64,000 nt of DNA from contig CAZOPF010000020.1 in NCBI GenBank assembly GCA_964581605.1, positions 1 through 64,000 on the forward strand, given 5' to 3'. Below are positions 8,340-15,014 of the stretch, piece after piece (the stretch's first letter is position 1; the number at the start of each line of letters is the position of its first letter). This DNA comes from CAADGU01 sp964581605. GTDB taxonomy: Bacteria; Chloroflexota; Anaerolineae; Promineifilales; Promineifilaceae. Made by a program: the position numbers and the translations under genes. The notes under the pieces were generated by a model that saw nothing but the letters and a program-made list of their open reading frames with translations, was not told the DNA's origin and did no database searches.

Positions 8340-8598
8340 AATCCTCACGCTCTTTACTGGTCGTTTCACGGGCGCTGATTATCCTGATCATATCCCGCCG
8401 TTCTGCAAAACATACCAGCAATAAACGATTGTGATTTGAGAGTCCAATCATGATCTCTCGTTCTTCATCCTGGGAGTGCCATTCATCATCAAAGATGACA
8501 GCCAGTGGATCAACAAACACGGTTTCTGCTTCTTAAAAAGTGACACCGTGTTTTTGCCGGTTACGTTCGGCTTTCTGCGGATCCCAGTCAAACTCCAT
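8317..8598 (-). pseudogene. brnT: BrnT-family toxin with an in-frame TAA
   Basis: From ATG 8598 the frame reads MEFDWDPQKAERNRQKHGV-T-F, then TAA (forward tta at 8533-8535), then EAETVFVDPLAVIFDDEWHS and on to EREDYEENAYP. Both halves match BrnT toxins, RNases of the RelE fold, and no base is lost, so a single codon, probably Glu, became a stop. The second half could only be made by re-initiation at the GTG or ATG that follows and would lack the first strand and helix. Upstream, a TACTTT box lies four bases before the ATG with TTGTAA 16 bp before it, hinting at a leaderless transcript. The toxin is therefore most likely inactive. Confidence 0.85.
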
Positions 8599-8641
8599 GT
8601 ACAAAGTATAACATAGCCATGAAATTACAAGAGATGCCTTT

Positions 8642-9403
8642 TTATGGCAAAGGCAGCCAATTTAGCACGTTTTGGATTTGGGTGTCCCAGTGGCCCCAGG
8701 TGTGATCGCCGGGGCCTTCGCTGTAGGTGTAATCAAAGGGCAGGGTTTGCACAAAGTCGCGGAATTTGACGTTGAAGCCGTAGAGGAAATCTTCGGTGCC
8801 GCACCATTGGAACAGGCTGGGTTTGGGGCCGTTGGATTGGGCTACTTGCGTGGCCAGATGAAAGAGGTCATTTTCGCTGCCCGCGATGCTGGCCAGGTCG
8901 CCGAAGATGAGGCGCAAATCGGCTTCCAGGGCGGGGTCGTGGACGTTGGCCATATCCAACGCGCCGGAGAGGCTGGCAGCGGCCGCGAAGCGTTCCGGGT
9001 GGCGCAGCGCCAGCTTGAACGCCCCATAACCACCCATGGACAGCCCGGCGACAAAGTTATGCTGGCGCTCGTGGGAGAGGGGGAACAGGTCGCGGGCGCG
9101 GGCGGGCACTTCTTCGCTGATGAATGTCCAGTAGCGGGGGCCGGCGACCATGTCTGCATAGAAACTGCGGTGGACGGCGGGCATGACGACGGCGATGCCT
9201 TTTTCTTCGGCGTAGCGTTCGATGGAGGTGCGCCGCTGCCAGATGGTGTGGTCGTCGGACAGGCCGTGCAGCAGGTAGAGGGTGGGGAATTTGGGGGGTG
9301 GGGAGGTGTGGATGGCGGGCAACGGCCGTTGCGGTACCACCACCACCATGCTGCAACTCAATTGCAAGACTTCTGAGAAAAAATCACAATTTATCAGTGC
9401 CAT
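8642..9403 (-). CDS. Alpha/beta-hydrolase esterase (FrmB/esterase-D type)
   Basis: A 253-aa hydrolase with the nucleophile elbow GLSMGGYGAF near residue 120, a probable catalytic Asp in CGTEDFLY and the catalytic His in GDHTWGHW near the C-terminus. LYLLHGLSDDHTIW supplies the oxyanion-hole region. Such enzymes hydrolyse short acyl esters, including S-formylglutathione in the FrmB branch; the substrate is not set by the sequence. ATG 9403 is chosen because AGGTGG lies 5 nt upstream; the frame is open to 9550 but that part has no hydrolase similarity. It stands alone on the minus strand. Confidence 0.85.
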   Translation of the reverse strand: MALINCDFFSEVLQLSCSMVVVVPQRPLPAIHTSPPPKFPTLYLLHGLSDDHTIWQRRTSIERYAEEKGIAVVMPAVHRSFYADMVAGPRYWTFISEEVPARARDLFPLSHERQHNFVAGLSMGGYGAFKLALRHPERFAAAASLSGALDMANVHDPALEADLRLIFGDLASIAGSENDLFHLATQVAQSNGPKPSLFQWCGTEDFLYGFNVKFRDFVQTLPFDYTYSEGPGDHTWGHWDTQIQNVLNWLPLP

Positions 9404-9440
9404 AGCCACCTGTCCTGATTCAAGTTTGCATCCCTTTTTT

Positions 9441-9661
9441 GACGATGGAGTAGAAGCATTATACAGATTTATAGGACAGGGGCATAAATTGACATTTTGT
9501 TTGAAGGTGTCATTCCAACGTCTTCTGAGGAATTGGCCGATACTATTCAAGCGATAGGGATTCCATGCTCCGAAGAGTTCAACGAGATATGGCGCGGAGA
9601 AGTTAGCGGCGCTATATCAAATCGAGCCAACCAGGCGCATAAGAAGTGGATAAACATGTGA
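9441..9661 (+). pseudogene. Frameshifted remnant of an unrecognised gene
   Basis: The 300-bp spacer between the esterase and the lipoprotein holds two open stretches that join across a frameshift. About 9441-9485 reads DDGVEALYRFIGQGHK. 9488-9661, in another frame, reads 57 codons beginning IDILFEGVIPTSSEELADT and ending NQAHKKWINM before TGA. The second stretch has protein-like composition, no ATG start and no ribosome site, so it looks like the end of a decayed gene. I do not recognise the family. Confidence 0.4.
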
Positions 9662-9704
9662 AAATGAGACACCTCACGGCCGTATGGTATCTCATTTTTC
9701 ATCG

Positions 9705-10928
9705 TTACTCGGTAATTTCCACCGGATCGCGCAGCCAGGTAGGGACAAGCTGCACCCAGGTGTTGCCAATTTGCAAGGGGAAGGGGTCGCCGTTGGCGTC
9801 GGTGAAGGTGAGCATGTCGTTACGGCCGTCCCGATGCCATGTCACATCATACACCTGCCCATCACGCAGCACCACGCCTTGCCCGCTGCCCCATATTTGA
9901 ATTTGCACGGTCAACGCCGTGCAGACGCCATTGTTGATTTGCTCGCAGATGGTGGGGTCTTCCACGTGGAAGGGGGCGATGATGACCACATTGGCGGCGC
10001 TCACCTGCTCGCCGTCCAGCGCATCTATGATCGCTTCATTGTCGGCGCGGCGCAGGTAGCGATTGGTGGCCGGGTCATACGTCCATTCGACAAAGGTGGA
10101 CTGGTAATCCACACTGGCGTAGGTGGCGGGACGGCCGTTCGCTGGCGCTTCACTACTGAAAGCAACCTGTGTTTGAAAGTCTGGTGGATGGTTACGGCCG
10201 CCCGCTTCCAACCCGGCCCAAATTTGTTCCGGGCGGGCGTAGAGGGTGTGTTCAAATGGTTTAGTTTCGTCACCGGTGCGGTAGTAGCCGGGTTCGTTGC
10301 TGCGCACCAGATCGTCGGCAATGTCGGACTGCAACATGCGGTTGCCCACGCCGGCGCTGGTGCCGGAATAAACCAGGGCGGCATCGTACATGGCGGGCAG
10401 TTCCAGGTCAATGAGGCGGGCGCTGCGAATGGGGCCAACCGTTTCCGGCGTCTGGCTGTACATGATGAGGGTGAAGCGCGTCACGGCGCCTTCGGCCGTA
10501 TGCTCAAAGGCCCAATCGGCGGAATTAAGGCCCGATTGGGGGCGCACGTAAAAGGCGGGGGCGTTGGAGATTTTGATGGCTAACGGCCGTCGTTCCAACA
10601 CACTGGGATCAGCCAAAACTTCCCCGGTCAACGGGTTGCGGTCGGGGGCAAAATCTTCCGGCTCCAGCAGCAAGATGCTCTCCGGTTCGGCCGGTGTGGG
10701 TGTTTGGATGGGCGTGGGGGTGGCTGGTGGGGGAGCCAATGTGGGCGGCGGCGGCAGGGTATTGGTGGCGGCGGGTGGCACGGCCGTTGGCGAGGATTCG
10801 ATGGTGGGTGTATTGTCGCTGGTTACGGCCGTAGTCGGTGGCGCTATTAAAGTGGGCGTCGTTTCATCCCCGCCACAGGCAGCCAGCAGCCACAGGCAAG
10901 TTATCACAATCAGCAGCTTTTTATTCAT
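9705..10928 (-). CDS. DUF3048 (YerB-like) lipoprotein
   Basis: A 407-aa exported lipoprotein: signal sequence with lipobox LLAAC, lipid-modified at Cys18, a Thr/Pro-rich tether to about residue 90, then the DUF3048 N-terminal domain (RRPLAIKISN, GAVTRFTLIMYSQ, GPIRSAR) and a C-terminal domain ending VQLVPTW. The family is found in Gram-positive-type and Chloroflexota envelopes; the role is unknown, with YerB only loosely tied to the cell wall. ATG 10928 was chosen because it opens the signal peptide; an upstream in-frame extension would pass through a mobile element. Its upstream region carries the MITE-like insertion. Confidence 0.88.
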   Translation of the reverse strand: MNKKLLIVITCLWLLAACGGDETTPTLIAPPTTAVTSDNTPTIESSPTAVPPAATNTLPPPPTLAPPPATPTPIQTPTPAEPESILLLEPEDFAPDRNPLTGEVLADPSVLERRPLAIKISNAPAFYVRPQSGLNSADWAFEHTAEGAVTRFTLIMYSQTPETVGPIRSARLIDLELPAMYDAALVYSGTSAGVGNRMLQSDIADDLVRSNEPGYYRTGDETKPFEHTLYARPEQIWAGLEAGGRNHPPDFQTQVAFSSEAPANGRPATYASVDYQSTFVEWTYDPATNRYLRRADNEAIIDALDGEQVSAANVVIIAPFHVEDPTICEQINNGVCTALTVQIQIWGSGQGVVLRDGQVYDVTWHRDGRNDMLTFTDANGDPFPLQIGNTWVQLVPTWLRDPVEITE

Positions 10929-11043
10929 ATGCTTCTCTCTTATTCTCTTCGCGTTTTTTTCGCGTCCTTCGCGGATGGTTTTCAAAAAATACGCGGTATT
11001 CTGGCGAGGGGCTGCTGGTTTGTCAAGCACGGCCGTTTGGTGA

Positions 11044-11251
11044 CAGCAATTCGAAATATGGTCTAAGCCGTAGGGGTGGGACAGGCGGGCCACGTTTTGG
11101 TTTTGCACAAAGGAAGTCGTTCCCGCCTGTCTCACCCCGTTTTGCGGCCACATGGGGCGAGACGGCGCGGGCAAAAGGGCCGCTATCAGAGCCAGTTCAA
11201 CCCCCGCCGTCCCACCCCTACAGTTCATTGATTTCATAGTTCGAATTGCTG
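11044..11251. mobile_element. MITE-like element, 208 bp, with 9-bp target duplication
   Basis: The element begins with CAGCAATTCGAA (11044-11055) and ends with TTCGAATTGCTG (11240-11251). The inverted ends agree over 17 bp with one mismatch. The direct repeat GTTTGGTGA abuts both ends exactly, at 11035-11043 and 11252-11260, as expected for a 9-bp target-site duplication. Inside, GTAGGGGTGGGAC is answered by GTCCCACCCCTAC. There is no transposase, so it would depend on one elsewhere. It separates the DUF3048 gene from the reductase gene. Confidence 0.85.
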
Positions 11252-11300
11252 GTTTGGTGACCCCTGGCGTAAACATGCTAAAATGCCGCCAGTTATTGGG

Positions 11301-11353
11301 AATCCACAGATTACACAGATAAAAAATCTGCGCCCTCTGTGTAATCTGTGGAT
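11301..11353. repeat. Inverted repeat ATCCACAGATTACACAGA
   Basis: ATCCACAGATTACACAGA on the left is matched by TCTGTGTAATCTGTGGAT on the right around a short A/T-rich loop, a perfect 18-bp stem. It sits 20 bp before the reductase start and would form a strong hairpin in the mRNA leader. The words resemble the CGCAGATT-type repeats at 63095-63130 and 63510-63530. Confidence 0.7.
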
Positions 11354-11372
11354 GATTTACATGGAGAAAAAC

Positions 11373-11954
11373 ATGAGAGAACTAATCGTATCTGAATTCA
11401 TCACCCTCGACGGCGTGATCCAGGCCCCCGGCGGCGCAGACGAAGACACCGACGGCGGCTTCACCCATGGTGGCTGGACCCACCCCTACTGGCACGACGA
11501 CATCGGCGCCCACTTCGACGACGCCATCTCCCAGGCTGACGCCTTTCTGCTCGGCCGTAAAACCTGGCAAATACATGGCGGCGCATTTGAGGCCATGGCC
11601 GGCGACCCCTTCGCCGACACCTTCAACAGCATCCCCAAATACGTCGTCTCCACCACCCTGCCATCCGCCGCCGCCTGGCGCAACTCCACCCTCATCCGCG
11701 ACAATGTCATCGAAACCGTGCGCCAACTCAAACAACAACCCGGCAAAAACATCCTCATGGACGGCAGCAGCGTCCTGGCCCAAACCCTGGCCCAACACGA
11801 CCTCATAGACGAATACCGCCTGCACGTCTACCCCCTGGTACTCGGCAGCGGCAAACGCCTCTACCCCGCCGACAAACGGCTTAACCTCACACTGGTCGAA
11901 GCATCCCCATTACCCACCGGCGTCGTCTACATGCGCTACCGCCGCACAGCATAA
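11373..11954 (+). CDS. RibD C-terminal/dihydrofolate-reductase-like protein
   Basis: A 193-aa cytoplasmic protein of the RibD-C family (YyaP/YwjB group): SEFITLDGVIQAPG at the start, FLLGRKTWQ in the middle and ILMDGSSVLAQTLAQHDLIDEYRLHVYPLVLGSGKRLY at the cofactor end. Members are presumed NADPH-dependent reductases, but no substrate is known for this branch. ATG 11373 has GGAG 6 nt upstream. The DUF1905 gene follows after 9 nt, a frequent neighbour in bacteria, so the two form a small operon. Confidence 0.88.
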   Translation: MRELIVSEFITLDGVIQAPGGADEDTDGGFTHGGWTHPYWHDDIGAHFDDAISQADAFLLGRKTWQIHGGAFEAMAGDPFADTFNSIPKYVVSTTLPSAAAWRNSTLIRDNVIETVRQLKQQPGKNILMDGSSVLAQTLAQHDLIDEYRLHVYPLVLGSGKRLYPADKRLNLTLVEASPLPTGVVYMRYRRTA

Positions 11955-11963
11955 CACATACCC

Positions 11964-12248
11964 ATGAACATCAAATTCACCGGCAAAATCTGATTCTGGA
12001 AAGTCCCCGCCCCCTGGTACTTCGCCACCATTCCGGCGCAGGAAAGTTACAACATTAAAGCTATATCCAACTTTGTCACCTATGGATGGGGCGTCATCCC
12101 CGCCATCGTGCGTATCGGCAAAACCGAGTTTCAGACCTCCCTATTTCCCAAAGAAGACCGTTACCTGGTGCCCATCAAAGCCAGTGTGCGCAAAGCCGAA
12201 AGGCTCGACGAAGGCGACGAAGTGACCATCCATCTCAAAGTCGGGTAA
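11964..12248 (+). pseudogene. DUF1905 protein gene interrupted by TGA
   Basis: From ATG 11964 the frame reads MNIKFTGKI, then TGA at 11991-11993, then FWKVPAPWYFATIPAQES and on through YGWGVIPAIVRIG, FQTSLFPKEDRYLVPIKASV and AERLDEGDEVTIHL. The whole matches the DUF1905 fold, where Trp is usual at the stop position, so TGG probably became TGA. The rest of the frame is intact to the TAA at 12246, which suggests a recent change or a sequencing error. Elsewhere in the window TGA is an ordinary stop. Confidence 0.85.
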
Positions 12249-12289
12249 TAAACGAGACACGTTAGCGCTTGTCTGGCTGCATTTAACCC

Positions 12290-12318
12290 TTGACGACAGT
12301 ATCGCAAAGGGTTACTAT
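12290..12318 (+). promoter_or_regulatory. Promoter of higBA, leaderless type
   Basis: TTGACG at 12290-12295 and TACTAT at 12313-12318 are separated by 17 bp. The higB start codon at 12326 lies 7 nt after the -10 box, so the transcript would begin at the ATG. No Shine-Dalgarno sequence precedes higB. Confidence 0.8.
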
Positions 12319-12325
12319 CGTTGTT

Positions 12326-12607
12326 ATGATCAGGACGTTCAAGGATAAGGAAACGCGCAAAGTATTTGAGGGACGTTTTTCGAGAAAGTTGCCACACGAT
12401 ATTCAGCCAATGGCTGAGCGCAAGCTGATCATGCTCCACCGCTCCCTAAACTTGAACGATCTTCGTGTACCACCTTCCAATCGGCTAGAGGCGTTGAAGG
12501 GCGATAGGGCAGGCCAGCATAGTATTCGCATCAACGATCAATGGCGAATTTGTTTTGATTGGCGCGAAGATGGTGTTTATGATGTAGAAATAACGGATTA
12601 TCATTGA
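12326..12607 (+). CDS. higB: HigB-family toxin
   Basis: A 93-aa toxin of the HigB/RelE fold, a ribosome-dependent mRNA interferase. The family signature is complete: FKDKETRKVFEG, SRKLPHDIQ, LRVPPSNRLEALKGDRAGQ, HSIRINDQWRICFDW and VEITDYH. ATG 12326 fits the family start and the promoter position; an earlier in-frame ATG lies inside the promoter. higA follows directly, so the pair is apparently intact. Confidence 0.93.
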   Translation: MIRTFKDKETRKVFEGRFSRKLPHDIQPMAERKLIMLHRSLNLNDLRVPPSNRLEALKGDRAGQHSIRINDQWRICFDWREDGVYDVEITDYH

Positions 12608-12613
12608 GGTGTG

Positions 12614-12907
12614 ATGATGAGAGATTACCCCCCTATTCATCCGGGTGAGATACTAGAAGAGGAATTCCTCAAACCAATGGGAATTAGCCAATATCGTCTG
12701 GCACAAGACATTGGTGTACCGGCCATGCGAATTAATAAAATCATTCGCGGCGAGCGCGGCATTAGCGCGGATACAGCCCTTCGGCTGGCACGTTATTTTG
12801 GTATGTCGGTCGAGTTTTGGACCGGTATTCAAACGCATTATGAGATTGAACAGGCCAAAATGAACCTGGGCGACCGGCTAGAGACAGAAGTTAAAGTATT
12901 CGCATGA
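12614..12907 (+). CDS. higA: HigA-family antitoxin
   Basis: A 97-aa helix-turn-helix antitoxin: YPPIHPGEILEEEFLKPMG, the HTH around YRLAQDIGVPAMRINKII, and RGERGISADTALRLARYFG. It should bind HigB and repress the higBA promoter. GAGG at 12606-12609 serves one of the clustered starts (GTG 12611, ATG 12614 or 12617); ATG 12614 is listed. An inverted repeat of GATGCGTGA words (12904-12940) follows, between this operon and the convergent rocD gene. Confidence 0.93.
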   Translation: MMRDYPPIHPGEILEEEFLKPMGISQYRLAQDIGVPAMRINKIIRGERGISADTALRLARYFGMSVEFWTGIQTHYEIEQAKMNLGDRLETEVKVFA

Positions 12908-12942
12908 TGCGTGATACGTGACCTCACGCATCACGCATCACT

Positions 12943-14136
12943 TTACGGCATCATCAGCACCGGCTCCACCTGTTCCAGCGCCCAATCAATTTCCTCTTTA
13001 CTGATCACCAACGGCGGTGCAAAGCGGATGACGTTTTCGTGGGTTTCTTTGCACAAAACGCCCCGTTCCTGCAACGCCTCGCAAAAACGACGTGCCTTTG
13101 TGTTCAACTCCACGCCAATAAACAGCCCCTGGCCGCGCACTTCTTTAATGTGGTCACTTTCAATACGTTCCAGACGCCCCTTGAAATACGCGCCCAATTC
13201 GGCCGACTGCGCTACCAGATTTTCTTCCACCAGAACGGATAGGGCGGCACGGGCAATGGCCGCGCCCAGTGGGTTACCGCCAAAGGTGCTGCCATGATCG
13301 CCGGGATGGAACAGCCCCAAAATATCCCGGTCTGATAATACGGCCGATACCGGATAAAACCCACCACTCAATGCCTTGCCCACAATGGTCATGTCTGCCT
13401 TCACCCCTTCATGGTGGCAGGCAAACAATTTCCCGGTACGGCCGAAGCCGGTCTGAATCTCATCGGCCACAAAGAGCACATTTTGCTCCTGGCACAAATC
13501 ATAGGCGGCGCGAATAAAACCGGCGGGGGGGATGATCACGCCGCCTTCGCCCTGAATCGGTTCCACCAGGAAGGCAACGGTGTGGGGCGTGATGGCCTGG
13601 CGCAGGGCGTCCAAATTGCCATAGGGGATGGTCTTGAAGCCGGGCGTGAAGGGGCCAAAGTGCTGCTTATAGGCCGGTTCGCTGGAGAAGCCGACGACGG
13701 TGGTGGTACGGCCGTGAAAATTCCCCTCGCACACAATAATCTCCGCTGCGCCATCGGGCACGCCCTTGATTTCATAGCCCCATTTACGGGCGGCTTTGAT
13801 GGCCGTCTCTACCGCTTCCGCGCCCGTATTCATCGGCAGGGCCATGTCATACCCTGTCAGTTCGCACATCTCTTTCAGGAATGGCCCCATCTGGTCATTG
13901 CGAAACGCCCGCGAAGTCAGCGTCACTTTGTGCATCTGGGACACGGCCGCATCCAAAATTTTGGGGTGGCAGTGGCCCTGGTTCACGGCCGAATACGCCG
14001 CCAGGCAATCCAGATACTTCTTGCCGTCCACGTCATACACCCACACCCCTTCGGCCTTTTCAATGACCACATCCAGCGGGTGATAGTTGTGGGCGCTGTA
14101 GGTTTCGTCCAGTTCAATATACTGTTGGCTTTTCAT
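12943..14136 (-). CDS. rocD: Ornithine-oxo-acid aminotransferase
   Basis: PLP-dependent class III aminotransferase converting ornithine and a 2-oxo acid to glutamate semialdehyde and an amino acid, in arginine/ornithine breakdown. The 397-aa protein has the family length, ALPMNTGAEAVETAIK, the cofactor Asp in LFVADEIQTGFGRTG and the Schiff-base Lys254 in TIVGKALSGG. ATG 14136 follows AGGAG. It could also link ornithine to the polyamine enzyme homospermidine synthase nearby. It is transcribed alone. Confidence 0.95.
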   Translation of the reverse strand: MKSQQYIELDETYSAHNYHPLDVVIEKAEGVWVYDVDGKKYLDCLAAYSAVNQGHCHPKILDAAVSQMHKVTLTSRAFRNDQMGPFLKEMCELTGYDMALPMNTGAEAVETAIKAARKWGYEIKGVPDGAAEIIVCEGNFHGRTTTVVGFSSEPAYKQHFGPFTPGFKTIPYGNLDALRQAITPHTVAFLVEPIQGEGGVIIPPAGFIRAAYDLCQEQNVLFVADEIQTGFGRTGKLFACHHEGVKADMTIVGKALSGGFYPVSAVLSDRDILGLFHPGDHGSTFGGNPLGAAIARAALSVLVEENLVAQSAELGAYFKGRLERIESDHIKEVRGQGLFIGVELNTKARRFCEALQERGVLCKETHENVIRFAPPLVISKEEIDWALEQVEPVLMMP

Positions 14137-14155
14137 AACAAACTCCTTTGGCAAA

Positions 14156-14188
14156 CCGGACAGGTCTCCCAAGACCTGTCAGGTTTAG
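14156..14188. repeat. GACCTGACAGG-family inverted repeat
   Basis: ACAGGTCT and AAGACCTGT form a short hairpin just upstream of rocD, followed by a further CAGGTTT. It belongs with the copies at 3549 and 51770-51807. It would lie in the rocD 5' leader. Confidence 0.5.
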
Positions 14189-14193
14189 TCAAA

Positions 14194-14225
14194 AAAAGCC
14201 TGACCATGTGGATGATCAGGCTTTG
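14194..14225 (-). terminator. Intrinsic terminator, minus direction
   Basis: Read on the minus strand, AAAGCCTGATCA pairs with GGTCAGGCTTT and is followed by seven T. It would end transcripts coming from the decayed acetyltransferase and truncated HigA region. Confidence 0.75.
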
Positions 14226-14299
14226 CTCAGACCCAGGCCGGGGCACGGCCGTTGGTCATCTTTTTAAGTTGAAGTTGCTGCTAATTATACGGCCGTCAG

Positions 14300-14751
14300 C
14301 GCGAACTGTCTATGTGGACGGCCGTCGGCCGTTGCGTGGCGGGAAGAGTAAACGGCCGTCGCACCACAGGCCGTGCCCACCACCAGTGCCCAGGCACGGC
14401 CGTTGTACTGACTGATTCTCCCCACCCAACCCGGTACCGTGCCAGCATCGGCCGNNNNNNNNNNNNNNNNNNNNNNNNNNNNNNNNNNNNNNNNNNNNNN
14501 NNNNNNNNNNNNNNNNNNNNNNNNNNNNNNNNNNNNNNNNNNNNNNNNNNNNNNCCGTTGTACTGACTGATTCTCCCCACCCAACCCGGTACCGTGCCAG
14601 CATCGGCCGTCCGCCGCCGCCACCCGGCAAATCCGCTCCGGCACATAGCGGCCCAGGCATGGGGATAATGAGCGCGGAAGGCAGTGGGGATCACGGCCGT
14701 CACCTGGTCAATAAACAGTTGGTTGTGGGGTTGTGGATCGACGATTTGCAC
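14300..14751 (-). pseudogene. Decayed GNAT acetyltransferase across the scaffold gap
   Basis: Read on the minus strand from about 14751, one frame gives PHNQLFIDQVTAVIPTAFR and AHYPHAWAAM, resembling the first helix of GNAT acetyltransferases of the aminoglycoside 6'-N-acetyltransferase-like type. A second frame gives PERICRVAAADGR, and the first frame resumes as PGWVGRISQYNGRAWAL, close to the family's GWIGG..Y.G.VWELHPLVV strand. The pieces lie in different frames and the CoA-binding end is not recognisable, so the gene is broken. The 100-N gap with duplicated flanks falls inside it. Six ACGGCCGT copies crowd 14228-14403. Confidence 0.55.
14400..14609. other. Scaffold gap of 100 N flanked by an exact 55-bp duplication
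   Basis: Positions 14455-14554 are N. The 55 bp before the gap (14400-14454) and the 55 bp after it (14555-14609) are identical. A 55-bp overlap equals a common k-mer size of de Bruijn assemblers, and 100 N is a standard filler. The two contigs probably share one copy of the sequence, so the true distance may be shorter by about 155 bp, or a longer repeat may be missing. Confidence 0.92.
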
Positions 14752-14756
14752 AGTTT

Positions 14757-14900
14757 TTAGGGGGTCGGGGCCAGGGCTTTCACTTCTTGTTCCAGCCGCC
14801 GATATTGGCTGATATTCATCGGTGCTAAAAATTCTTCTTGCAGAACTTCACCTGGATGAATGGGCTGTTCTACTTCTCTAAAGGCAAAGTGGCGAGTCAT
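14757..14900 (-). CDS. Truncated HigA-like antitoxin (47 aa)
   Basis: From ATG 14900 the frame reads MTRHFAFREVEQPIHPGEV, then LQEEFLAPMNISQYR, then RLEQEVKALAPTP and TAA. The first 34 residues match the HigA start (compare IHPGEILEEEFLKPMGISQYR in the intact higA of this window). The HTH that should follow is replaced by a short unrelated tail. No toxin gene lies beside it. The promoter is well preserved, so a short peptide may still be made. It may be a deletion remnant or a small toxin-binding fragment. Confidence 0.65.
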   Translation of the reverse strand: MTRHFAFREVEQPIHPGEVLQEEFLAPMNISQYRRLEQEVKALAPTP

Positions 14901-14907
14901 GATCAGG

Positions 14908-14936
14908 ATAATAACGGTCAGAATTGTCGCCGTCAA
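14908..14936 (-). promoter_or_regulatory. Promoter of the truncated HigA gene, leaderless type
   Basis: On the minus strand, TTGACG (14936-14931) and TATTAT (14913-14908) are 17 bp apart, and the ATG at 14900 follows 7 nt after the -10 box. The geometry is the same as for higBA at 12290-12326. Confidence 0.75.
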
Positions 14937-14977
14937 TTTGCGCTAACAACCTGGCAACCCGCTTTTAGAATTACAGG

Positions 14978-14983
14978 TATAAT
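14978..14983 (+). promoter_or_regulatory. Possible -10 box of the HerA-like gene
   Basis: TATAAT lies 32 nt before the ATG at 15015, a reasonable place for a -10 element. No clear -35 box was found at the usual distance. Confidence 0.3.
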
Positions 14984-15014
14984 CCCGCGAGGACGTATAA
15001 AAGGGGATGGCAAT

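Noticed and set aside
9684..10583. Long plus-strand frame opposite the DUF3048 lipoprotein gene
   Set aside because: It is antisense to a gene with a clear signal peptide and domain; the translation has no family pattern.
11991..11993. TGA as a selenocysteine or reassigned Trp codon
   Set aside because: No SECIS-like hairpin was seen after it, family members have Trp rather than Cys here, and other genes in the window use TGA as stop.
12904..12940. GATGCGTGA repeat as an intrinsic terminator between higA and rocD
   Set aside because: The hairpin is plausible but no T run follows in either direction, so it is only mentioned with higA.
14285..14751. Open frames running through the N stretch
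   Set aside because: They exist only because N was translated as unknown; the real frames are broken and the flanks duplicated.
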